NCBI GenBank assembly: GCA_950295325.1
Contig: OX485803.1
Span: forward strand, 70,449,554 to 70,513,553
Direction of reading: 5' to 3'
Source of the DNA: Polytrichum commune
Lineage: Eukaryota; Streptophyta; Polytrichopsida; Polytrichales; Polytrichaceae
DNA length: 64,000 bases
Shown: piece by piece, positions 48,525 to 57,196 of the stretch
Position numbering within the stretch: the stretch's first letter is position 1
How the letters are laid out: each line of letters begins with the position of its first letter
Notes under the pieces: generated by a model
What the model saw: only the letters and a program-made list of their open reading frames with translations
Told to the model about the DNA's origin: nothing
Databases searched by the model: none
Made by a program: the position numbers and the translations under genes

Positions 48525-49037
48525 CTTCGCGCATTTCTAGGATTGGCAAATTATTATAGGAGGTTTGTCAAAAACTTTAGTTTGATTGCCAAACCTCTTA
48601 CCATTCTCACGGGGAAAGACCAACCATAGATTTGGAGTCGGGAACAACAACAGGCATTTGATACATTGAAGCAGAGGCTCGGTTGAGCTCCAGTGCTTCG
48701 ACGCCCGGATGTGGCTAGAGCTTTTCAATTGCACACAGATTGGAGTGCAGTGGGATTGGGAGCTGTATTGACACAGAAAGATGAAGAGGGAAAATAATAT
48801 GTGGTGGCTTATGCATCTAGAAGCAATAATAATGCTGAATCTAATTATTCTTCTTATGAAGGCAAGGCCTTGGCGGCCGTTTGGGCCATTGCACATTTTC
48901 GATCTTATTTGTATGGGCAAAAGTTTACTTTGGTAACTGATCATCAGCCTTCAAAATGGCTTATGGAATCAGATAAGCTCACCGGGAAACTTACTAGGTG
49001 GGCATTGTTACTTCAGGAATATGATTTTGAAGTTGTT
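48525..49037 (+). pseudogene. pol: RT connection and RNase H, with stops and insertion
   Basis: Same frame as RT. It begins [19 protein letters not shown] and continues into an RNase H with THTDWSAV-like first Asp (read here as HTDWSAVGLGAVLTQ), the NYSSYEGKALAAVWA glutamate block, and LVTDHQPSKWL with the next Asp. Stops interrupt it at 48627 (TAG, expected Trp), 48684 (TGA) and 48795 (TAA). The domain reads EYDFEVV and is then broken by the insertion at 49041; the expected continuation HRAGIANLDADGLSRN is found 1.85 kb away at 50884. RNase H degrades the RNA strand of the RNA:DNA hybrid. As it stands this copy could not make the enzyme without readthrough of three stops and removal of the insert. 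Confidence 0.92.
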
Positions 49038-49040
49038 TTA

Positions 49041-50881
49041 TGTGAGGCCAAACCCCCCACCCTTAAGCGTCCGTAGTCCGAGTAGTGGGTTTGGGCTCAC
49101 ATTCCTCCGCGGTATTGGATTTGGACTTGGATGAGTCCATAGTGCAAGGTTCACCCTTCAAGTGGTCTTGGATTTAACTTTGGTCTTTGCTTCCTTTGTC
49201 TTGCCATCGCGAGAGTGCTCCACATTCTCCATTAATTTGTGCACGTGGTTTATTTTTAAAGAGAGGATGCAAGTGTTAAAAAAAACACTATTCTCTATAG
49301 TCAATCTCAAATACATTTACTTGTGAAAGCCACCATAACACTAACTAGCATAATGTAACTAACTACTTGTCTATGAGCTAATTAGGTAGGCTATCTACTA
49401 AGCTCCTTCATGAACCCATCTCTTTACTTTCTAATTACATAAACCCAGCTCCTTCATAAACCCAGCTTCTTAGCTTCTAACTAAACAAACCGAGCTCCTT
49501 CATAAACCCAGCTCCTTAGCTTCTAACTAAACAAACTCAGGTCCTTCATAAACCCAGCTCTTTACTTTCTAACTAGACAAACCCAGCTCCTTCATAAACC
49601 CAGCTCTTTACTTTCTAACTAAACAAACCCAGCTCCTTCATAAACCCAGCTCCTTCATGAACCCACAACTTTGTAGTTGTAATCCCCAACTACCTCACTA
49701 ATTATTCAAGCCCTTAACTAATCTTCCTACCTAATTTCCCTAATTCTACTAACAACCCCTTTCTAATCACACAATTCTTCTCTAATCCTAAAATCCTAAA
49801 ATCCTAGAGAGGAGAGGGGGAGAGAGAATTTCCTAACTTCACTAAGACTAACTAATCCACACAAGTATATTTTTGCACTCATCACAACATCAAGTGCTCA
49901 ACTCTTAAACATGGAACTTGCAACCACGTGTATTCAAAACATGAACTTTAAGTACCACCAATTGGAATCATGAATTAACTTTAAAATCCTTCACGTCAAC
50001 ACTAATTCTACCAAGAGGTCAAGCCCTCTTCAAGGCTAACAAGCCTTGGCTCTCAAACTAAAAACTAAGCACACACATGTGCTCCAATATGGCTTCCCAC
50101 ACCCACACTTATAACTCGTGGGGTGCCTTGGAGCACAAAGGAAAGAGAGGATGAGTGAGGGAAGAATGAGGGATTATATAGTAAGCTTGAGGGGGTGAGC
50201 ACCCTCAAGGCTCACGATAAGCCCTTGAGATTTCCTCCTACTTAGTAGGCGCCAATCCTATCTTCTAAGCTTTCCTCCCTCAAATGATCAACAAGGATCC
50301 TAATTCGAACATTTAACTAGCCTTGGCTTTCTACCTACCACACTTTACCAAACTTGGGATGCTTCAACCCAAACTTAGCCTCCTTCGCTTTCCGCCGCCA
50401 TAACTTTCTCCCCTTACTTTCCCAAATCGTCGCTCCCCACTTAATTCAAACCACGATGCTTAACTCGTGATTTGATTGGTGCTTTGAGAATTTGCTTATC
50501 CTCCACCTTGCATTCTTCCTTGGGCCTTCCCCATTAAGTGGCCATGATGAGGTGGTCCACTTGTGCGCTCCATGTGATCCTCCATTCATCCCAATTCGAA
50601 TGCACTTGCCTCTTGAGTCACTTTGGTTGTCTCCATCCATTTGTACTAGCCTACTCACTAACTACTCAATCCAAGTTCTCCGTACCTATCCTCATTCACT
50701 CAAATCCTTCCGAAGGTAAAAACACAATAACAACTCACATCCTAGCCTCTTACAACATGGTACTTCTAAGACTAACATTTCACTCTTTTTATATTTTTGT
50801 GAAGTAACATGCTACTTCAAAGTGCATCAACTAACGTTTCAAGGGTCTAAGACTAAATGTGGGCACCCTTTTGGGCTCACA
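49041..50881. mobile_element. 1.84-kb solo-LTR-like insertion in RNase H
   Basis: The ends form an inverted repeat TGTGAGGCCAAA / TTTGGGCTCACA, giving TG...CA termini. Removing 1841 bp plus 5 bp joins GAAGTTG-TTCAC-CGAGC and restores the RNase H reading EVVHRAG exactly, which fits a 5-bp target duplication whose left copy has drifted (TTTTA against TTCAC). TG/CA ends with a 5-bp duplication are typical of LTR elements, so a solo LTR is the best reading. No transposase, polymerase or long ORF lies inside. Confidence 0.7.
49434..49670. repeat. Minisatellite in the 1.84-kb insertion
   Basis: About five imperfect units built from AACCCAGCTCCTTCAT and TAGCTTCTAACTAAACAAA, each roughly 45-60 bp. 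It lies wholly within the insertion. Confidence 0.85.
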
Positions 50882-50883
50882 TT

Positions 50884-51109
50884 CACCGAGCAGGAATTGC
50901 CAACTTGGATGCAGACGGATTGTCTCGCAATCAAAGTCCTTCAGATGAGGATTTAACTGGAGCCAGGTGGCATGGAGATTGTGATCGTGAGGCAGTGCCG
51001 GGTTGGCATGCTGCCACATATCTCACAATGATGTCGGGATTGGCTGCTGAGATCCTTGTAGAAGAACAAGATGAGGAGGTTGATAAATCTCTCGTTGTTA
51101 GTGATGTGT
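50884..51109 (+). pseudogene. pol: RNase H C-terminus and linker to integrase
   Basis: Resumes the RNase H at HRAGIANLDADGLSRNQ, the conserved end of the Ty3 RNase H, followed by DLTGARWHGD and an acidic linker (EEQDEEVDK). It runs into the CACTA element at 51110. Relative to RT the frame is restored only if the 1.84-kb insertion and 5 extra bases are discounted. After the CACTA element the integrase continues in a different phase, so a small indel must also have occurred near that junction. Confidence 0.88.
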
Positions 51110-51370
51110 CACTACAAGAATTTATATGACCTATTTGACAAAAATGTGACGAAATTCTGTTAATTTGGGTGTCATATAGGGCACCTTGATTCGGTCATAC
51201 AATTAACAGAGTTCTGTCAATTTCTTTGTCATCTGGGATAATTATACACGTAGGATTCTATTTACTCCGGCCCCCTTGCCATGTTGGATTCTCTTTACCT
51301 CGTCATTTAGCCATGGTGATGTGGTTTAATGTCCAAGTTATACTAGTAAAAAAATCCTAAATTAGTAATC

Positions 51371-51553
51371 CACCCTCGCATTCGTGGCCTACTCACATAG
51401 GTCTAAGGGCGAAGGGCCACCTCACCTAACCTAGGCGAATGGACAAAGCCACCTACCTACCCTAGGCGAAGCTAAGGGTGAGGGGTCAAGGGGATCGAAC
51501 CTTGAACCTCTTGGCTATAGTGTGAAGGCCTTAGCCACTAAGCCACCGCTCAT
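51371..51553 (-). mobile_element. tRNA-derived SINE-like segment
   Basis: On the minus strand the 5' end reads GAGCGGTGGCTTAGTGGCTAA, matching an RNA polymerase III A box (TGGCTTAGTGG). About 40 bases on comes GGTTCGATCCC, a near-perfect B box. A tRNA-unrelated body of about 110 bp follows. No poly(A) or target duplication is evident, and the segment may be part of the CACTA cargo rather than an independent insertion. Confidence 0.6.
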
Positions 51554-51784
51554 TACATGATATAGGCCAAGTATGTAAGATTTTTGTATGAAGAAGCCAT
51601 AAGACTTATAAATTTATGTATATATATTTTTTAATTAGTGAAAGTAAAAACAAGCATAGAATTAATGTATTTAGTGTTTTTAATTAGTACGTATTGTATT
51701 TGTATTAAAAACAATTTACAAAAATACTCCTAAACATTATTACAGTAATTATTGTAATTATTTTAACTACATTAATTACAATAA

Positions 51785-52100
51785 TTTCAGTATTTTACTG
51801 AAAATAGCAAATTTCAGTATTTACCTAAATTAGAAAATATCAATATTTACTTAAATTAGCAAATTTCAGTATTTACCTAAATTAGCAAATTTCAATATTT
51901 ACTTAAATTAGCAAATTTCAGTATTTACTTAAATTGGTAATTTCAATATTTACTTAAATTGGTAATTTCAATATTTACTTAAATTGGTAATTTCAATATT
52001 TACTTAAATTGGTAATTTCAATATTTACTTAAATTGGTAATTTCCCCATTTACTTAAATTGGTAATTTCAGTAATTACTCAAAAGGGTAATTTCAGTATT
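51785..52100. repeat. AT-rich minisatellite in the CACTA element
   Basis: About ten units of 26-31 bp with consensus TTGGTAATTTCAATATTTAC followed by TTAAA. Later units are nearly identical, earlier ones diverge to TTAGCAAATTTCAGTATTTA. Confidence 0.88.
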
Positions 52101-52421
52101 TATATTAATTAATTAAATTAGTTATTACATTAGTTATAGTAAATACATTATTTATATTAATTACTTATACTAGTAATTACAATACTTAAAAACCTTTTGT
52201 AATACCTTTTGTAACACCTTTTGTTGTTAATAAATATGAGACACATGCTCAGGTGAAGGGAATAAGTTAAACGTAAAATATATAAATCTGATGACAGAAA
52301 ATTGACACAAATTTTGAATAATGTCCGAATTGACAAAAACTCATAGCTTTGAGCTGATTTTGTCACTTCGGACATTTTAGTGTCACATTTTTGTCAATTA
52401 TACACCCATTTCCTTGTAGTG

Positions 52422-53897
52422 AGTGTGTGGGAAGACCAGGCGGTCTTGTACAAACTTCAACAAGGGATATTTCCTCTTGGACTATCTGCTATGGAGCGAA
52501 ATAGAGTTAGTCACCGGATAACAAGGTTTCGTTGGGCAAACAGCTTGTTATTTCGTGTGTGGCCGAACGGAACGAGGCGCATCGTTCCAAGGCCAGATCA
52601 AAGAGCTTCTTTGGTGCGGCAAGTGCACGAGGAGCTTGGACATTTTGGAGTGCAAAGGACGCACTCTATGTTGCGCAACCAATATTGGTGGACTGGTATG
52701 TATCAACAGGTTGCTACTTATGTTTCTCGGTGTGAAGTATGTGACCGGGTCAGGTCAAATTTTAATACTTTGTCACCTCAACTTCAGCCTTTACCTATTA
52801 TGGGCTTGGGATATCGTTGGTCTTTGGATTTTGCCGGACCGCTTACTATCACTCCACGTGGTTCCAAGTATGTGCTTGTGATGGTGGAGCATTTTAGTAA
52901 GTGGATTGAACTCGTGGCTCTTCCCCAAAATTCCTCAGAATTGGCGGCTATGGCATTTATTGATCGAGTTTTGGCACGGTTTGGAGTACCTGCAGAGGTG
53001 TTGACGGATCAAGGGAGAGAATTCCTTGGATTTTTCGAGGCTTTGTGTACCAAGGCTTTGATTGATCATCGGATAACTTCCAGAGATCACCCTGAGGCAG
53101 ATGGCTTAGTTGAACGAGTTGTTCAGACGGTTAAGCGCGGTTTGCGGAAGTATGGATTGCTTCATGGCAACCATCGCGATTGGGACTTGATGTTACCATG
53201 GATAGCAATGGGTTATCGTTTCAGCAGGCAAGCATCTTTGGGATCCTATAGTCCTTACCAACTCTTATATGGACGGGAACCAATTTTACCTAGCTCGGTG
53301 CGAGAGAAATTGGCTCCCGTGGTAAATTTGGATGATCCAGATGTTTGGGCTCAATGTCTTCATGACCGAGCAACGTTCTTCCAAAAGGCCATGCCTATGG
53401 CTATGGAGAACTTAAATATTGCTCAACATCGTGATACATTACGGTATGCCCGGATCCGCAGTGGAGCTTATCGACCTCAGGTTCGTAGATTTTTCAAGGG
53501 GGATTATGTTTACTTACAACGGGAGGCGCCTACGACACTGGATGTCAAGGCTGGGCGCACGATTTTGCGGGTAAAAGATGTTTTACCAAGTGGTATATTA
53601 TTGCTTGAAGGCAAGGATGGACGGGAATGTCGTGAGCATTCAAAGAATTGTGCTTCATGTCACCTTCCTATCGACGGCTCTGTGCATCCCGAGTTGGCGG
53701 TTGTACCACAGGGTCTGCCTTGTTATGTTTGTGGAGAGAAGAAAGGAGCTGCAACAATGTTATTGTGTGACCAATGTCAACGTGGATGGCACATGGCATG
53801 TTTGACACCTCCCATTTTGACTCTTCCTTCTGGCAATTGGGTTTGTCCTCGTTGTCGGAAAGCCTCTCATTCCGTGGCCGTTAATGGTCATGATTGA
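52422..53897 (+). CDS. pol: Integrase with C-terminal PHD finger
   Basis: Open for about 490 codons after the CACTA element, to a TGA at 53895. The N-terminal zinc domain has HEELGHFG and CEVCDRVR (HHCC type). The catalytic core shows SLDFAGP, LTDQGREF and HPEADGLVERVVQT, giving the D, D and E residues. A linker with AGRTILRVKDVLPSGILLLEG and NCASCHLPIDG follows. The C-terminus is a PHD finger: CYVC, CDQC, H, C, then CPRC (C4HC3 spacing) with the usual MLLCDQC and GNWVCPRC surroundings. Integrase inserts the cDNA; PHD fingers of this class commonly read the histone H3 tail, so this one may steer integration to chosen chromatin. It occupies the position of the chromodomain in plant chromoviruses. 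PHD-bearing integrases occur, from memory, in green algal Ty3 elements. This is the best-preserved part of Pol. Confidence 0.93.
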   Translation, partial: SVWEDQAVLYKLQQGIFPLGLSAMERNRVSHRITRFRWANSLLFRVWPNGTRRIVPRPDQRASLVRQVHEELGHFGVQRTHSMLRNQYWWTGMYQQVATYVSRCEVCDRVRSNFNTLSPQLQPLPIMGLGYRWSLDFAGPLTITPRGSKYVLVMVEHFSKWIELVALPQNSSELAAMAFIDRVLARFGVPAEVLTDQGREFLGFFEALCTKALIDHRITSRDHPEADGLVERVVQTVKRGLRKYGLLHGNHRDWDLMLPWIAMGYRFSRQASLGSYSPYQLLYGREPILPSSVREKLAPVVNLDDPDVWAQCLHDRATFFQKAMPMAMENLNIAQHRDTLRYARIRSGAYRPQVRRFFKGDYVYLQREAPTTLDVKAGRTILRVKDVLPSGILLLEGKDGRECREHSKNCASCHLPIDGSVHPELAVVPQGLPCYVCGEKKGAATMLLCDQCQRGWHMACLTPPILTLPSGNWVCPRCRKASHSVAVNGHD

Positions 53898-54222
53898 GGA
53901 TTTTGTGAATGTTTACCACATGTTTTAGTGGTGAAGTTGTTATTTAGTTGGTTGGAAATTTTATGGGATTGAAAATCACATTGAAAGAGTTATCCAAGAA
54001 TTCAACATAAATGGTTGAAGGCGATTAAGGATGGGGCTCAAATTGCACCCAGCCTACAGTTCTTGGATTACTTTCTTAATCATGAGTTTAATTCCTTCGA
54101 TTACTACTACCCAATTAAATATGTATAGATGTAACAACAACTTCATCATGTTCAACAACTCTACCGATGAGTGTGTTTGTTCCTAGCCGATTGGAGGGGC
54201 TCCTTATCTGCTAGTGGGGGCA
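53898..54222 (+). other. Retrotransposon 3' untranslated region and polypurine tract
   Basis: Non-coding stretch between the integrase stop and segment A1. The run AGTGGGGG at 54213-54220 is the best candidate for the polypurine tract that primes plus-strand synthesis; if so the 3' LTR should start at about 54221, that is, at segment A1 rather than at segment B. Confidence 0.55.
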
Positions 54223-54330
54223 CTTGAAGAGGTGGTTGTTTAGCATTTTAGTTTGTTATTTTATTTTGCTAATTGATGTTGACAACGACACTCGATCTGT
54301 TGTGTTTAACGATCTTAGTTTACACGACAG
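54223..54330 (+). repeat. Segment A1, 108-bp direct repeat left of the 3' LTR copy
   Basis: Begins CTTGAAGAGGTGGTTG and ends TTTACACGACAG. It matches 54763-54870 with one visible difference (TTTGTTATTT against TTTGCTATTT). It joins segment B through the perfect palindrome GACAGCTGTC at 54327-54336. Confidence 0.92.
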
Positions 54331-54331
54331 C

Positions 54332-54761
54332 TGTCACGTGAGGTGACATCGGGGGCTAAGTCACGTCAATTTAGGAATAAATGGACTCCACTAGGAGTCC
54401 ATGTGTGTTGGGATGAATAACGGACTCCATTGGGAGTCCTAGTTAGTTGTTCATCCACTCCATGGATGAACTCCACATAGGATTGGGGTTGTATGGAGAG
54501 GAAGGCCTCTTGACTTGCCATTGTTGTCAAGTCAAGTCTTGTGAGTGTGTTTTGAGAGAGAGAGAGCTTGTTGTTGCTTTCTCATGGCTATGGTGTAGTA
54601 GATTATGAGTAAAGCCTTTGCATTCTTTCTCCACCACTTGCACTCTTGGATTCTCCCTTCGTGGAGTGAGAGATAGCTTGACTCTTGTGTGTGAATTTTA
54701 GAGTTTCTTAAGCTTGTAAGGAGACATTTTAGTTTCTTAAGCTTGGAGAGAGAAACCCTCA
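54332..54761 (+). repeat. 3' LTR copy (segment B)
   Basis: Near-identical to 41739-42170, two bases shorter in a GA run and with one substitution. Unlike the left copy it is sandwiched between the two copies of the 108-bp segment A. Confidence 0.93.
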
Positions 54762-54762
54762 T

Positions 54763-54870
54763 CTTGAAGAGGTGGTTGTTTAGCATTTTAGTTTGCTATT
54801 TTATTTTGCTAATTGATGTTGACAACGACACTCGATCTGTTGTGTTTAACGATCTTAGTTTACACGACAG
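54763..54870 (+). repeat. Segment A2, 108-bp direct repeat right of the 3' LTR copy
   Basis: Second copy of segment A. Its end CACGACA is followed by GGTA, the same four bases that precede the left LTR copy, so the integrated unit probably ends here and not at the end of segment B. Confidence 0.9.
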
Positions 54871-54873
54871 GTA

Positions 54874-57196
54874 TGTTGGAATGAGCTCCTTGTCTGAAGG
54901 CAAACTCCAATTGAACTTGGCATAACCTTCCCAAGCACAAGATGAATTGTGTTTTAAATGATATGATTCTCACTTCGTTGAGGTCACTAGTAGCATTACC
55001 ATCAATTGATAACCTCGCTGTGACACAAATGTGTCTGGCCACACATATTATTGAAAAAACATTTTCATTTTCTACCAAGAGTTAATCTCTATAATGCGTT
55101 CCTCTGCACTCTAGAGTCAATGTGGTTCCAAAGAGTACCTCGTATTAAAAGTTTTTGACCCTTCACGCAGGGCCAGTGAAATGACAAGGATGTACTCAAT
55201 CTTTTTGTTCAGGATTCAAGTTGAGTGTTGCTGATGGTGACCACAAACAATCAAATGAGACAATCTATACAAGTGCTTAAAAGATTGCAAGACCACCATC
55301 CTGAAGTCAACGGGTATGAATATGGTTACATGTTTACTCACATCCAGTGTTTTTCCTGCCTTTTCTTTCTTGTAGCTAATGTGGCACTTTATACATGTAA
55401 TAGTAGACAAACTGGTCACACTTAGTGGTTGTTACCATGAATTTTCTTAACAAAATCTGGCTCTATTAGTGAACATCATATAAGAATTTGGCTTCCGTAC
55501 TTCTCATTTCACCTATATTTAGGGCCATGTCAAGATGTTTGTAAGGCCACAGTATAAAATCAGTGCTCACATCCCTTCCATGCTCAGTATTGGATTGTCT
55601 TTGAACTGCCTGAAACTCAACAAAGGACTCTTATTCTCTTCTTGCAAAGGAAATGCTCCATATGGATTGATACTGTTTCAAGGGCAATGCTTCTGATAGA
55701 TTTTGTATACTTTACAGTACCGCTTCTAGACTAAGCCAATTGGTAAACAACTGAACTTATCATAATTTGATTAATGGGTTTCGAGAGTATGAAAGTAGAA
55801 GGATCAACTTCCCACACAAATACCCGACCACATCCAAGTGCTTATCATGCCCTGCATTGCTCATGACATGAAAAACAATATGATTGTCAACACTATAGGG
55901 GAGCTGGAAAGGCTCTGCAAGTCATCATAATCATGGGGTCAGTTGGAAAGTCAGTAAAATAACCCATTATCTTCTGCAAGAGTTTTTTGGGCAAGGGCAC
56001 CTGTTCAGACAATTCAATTTCAATCATAAACTAGGCACCACTCATCCTTTGAACATCACTGGAAAAGGTACAGGTACATAATGGGTAACTTGTACTTTTA
56101 AAGTCAAACTATTTTTGAAGGGCCTCGTATCCTTTGTCAAAACTCATTGGCCATGCACATCATGAAGTATGCGGTCAGAATCTATAGTGAAACCCACTAA
56201 TCTTCGCAATCTATAGCCTCCCACACACAGTGAAGTTATTTGACCCAAAGCACATTATGAGATCTGTCTTTTCAAATTATGTAGAAAACAAAACCACATT
56301 TAATACACTTATGGGTTGTTTAAGCATGAAATATGAATGTGAACATCAGTAGAACTCATGATGACATTTTCGTATTTTAGTCTGTTAACCCCAATATATA
56401 AACCTAAGGTTAGGTAGGCGTACGTGCACTTGGGAAGCAATCCTGTTGACCAATAGCCAAATACTAAGAAGTCATTACGAGATCCTCTAACTTCCATTCT
56501 AGGTTTAACAATGTGCAACTGGAACCTGACAGAAGGCAAGACATTGACACTTCTCACTTCTCACTTTGCACTCAAGACACTAAATTCCATGATTTGAAAT
56601 CTTATAAATAAAAGATATAAAAGGGCAAGGTGTACCAAGCTAATTTTACCAAGCTATGAATTCTTGCAAAGAGTGACTGCTCCAAGGTAAACCAATCTAC
56701 CAATCACATTCCATTGTAACACTGGGTAATGTCTCTTTGATGTCACTACGCTGGTAATGATACCATATACACTTCCCATTACCCAACAGCATGCTGGAGA
56801 CAGTTGTAATGTGAATCCTACAATTTTCTTTCTTTCTTTCTATATCCATATCACACATCACAAAACACTCCAAAACCACAATACAAGCATCTCGGATCTT
56901 TACATTGCTAGTTTCTCAATTACAGGAAGTACAAAACAACTGCCAGCAGCATGTTACATGCCGAAGACCACAACTAGACAAGCCAGGGGGGCAACACCAT
57001 CTGGGCCGCAACTACGATCATTCATCAGAGCATAAATTGAATTCTCCAAAAACTACTTTCTTTTCAAAACTGCTTGCCAGGGAATTAAGTACCAAGGGAT
57101 TGATTGAAATAGTATGTAGGCTTGTGTAACATCAGTTGACAGGAGCTACTAAAAAATGGTGGATACTACTACTGTAAAGTGTTTTGACATACGTTT
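54874..57196. other. Non-coding region between the retrotransposon and the EGY2-like gene
   Basis: No recognisable coding sequence on either strand. The right-hand few hundred bases should contain the 3' UTR of the minus-strand EGY2-like gene. A short TTTC microsatellite lies near 56825-56842. Confidence 0.6.

Larger units (their letters stand above)
51110..52421. mobile_element. Non-autonomous CACTA (CMC/EnSpm) element
   Basis: Ends are CACTACAAGAA and TTCCTTGTAGTG, the diagnostic CACTA terminal inverted repeat. Just inside each end, both strands carry TTGACAAAAATGTGAC, the subterminal-repeat pattern of this superfamily. At 1312 bp with no transposase it must be moved in trans. Flanking triplets are TGT and AGT, so the 3-bp target duplication is imperfect. 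It interrupts the linker between RNase H and integrase. Inside are a SINE-like segment and an AT-rich minisatellite. Confidence 0.9.
41739..54869 (+). mobile_element. Ty3-type LTR retrotransposon encoding a cytosine methyltransferase and a PHD finger
   Basis: A 13.1-kb element bounded by near-identical LTR copies (41739-42170 and 54332-54761). Its coding order, read directly from translation, is Gag, zinc knuckles, protease, cytosine-5 DNA methyltransferase, reverse transcriptase, RNase H, integrase, PHD finger. Integrase lying after RT/RNase H places it in the Ty3 (Metaviridae) group. Two later insertions (49041-50881 and 51110-52421) account for about 3.15 kb, so the undisturbed element was close to 10 kb. 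The outermost ends read TGTC...GACA and are flanked by GGTA on both sides (41735-41738 and 54870-54873), a candidate 4-bp target duplication. A purine-rich tract (54213-54220) lies after the integrase. I could not recognise a primer-binding site with confidence. Seven in-frame stops show that this copy is not simply functional. DNA methyltransferase capture by retrotransposons is known, from memory, in dinoflagellates and the charophyte Klebsormidium. Confidence 0.93.

Noticed and set aside
43506-49037. Alternative genetic code (TAG/TAA read as glutamine) to explain the in-frame stops
   Set aside because: TGA also interrupts the frame, and the EGY2-like gene ends at a well-placed TAG. Element decay or readthrough is simpler.
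43506-49037. U-to-C RNA editing repairing the stops
   Set aside because: This kind of editing restores stops in organelle transcripts of some seed-free plants, but this is a nuclear transposon and nothing in the sequence supports nuclear editing.
49434-49670. CRISPR-like repeat array
   Set aside because: Units are imperfect, there are no unique spacers of constant length, and the context is a plant transposon. It is an ordinary minisatellite.
51371-51553. A functional tRNA gene
   Set aside because: A and B boxes are present, but the sequence does not close into an acceptor stem and continues as a longer body, as in SINEs.
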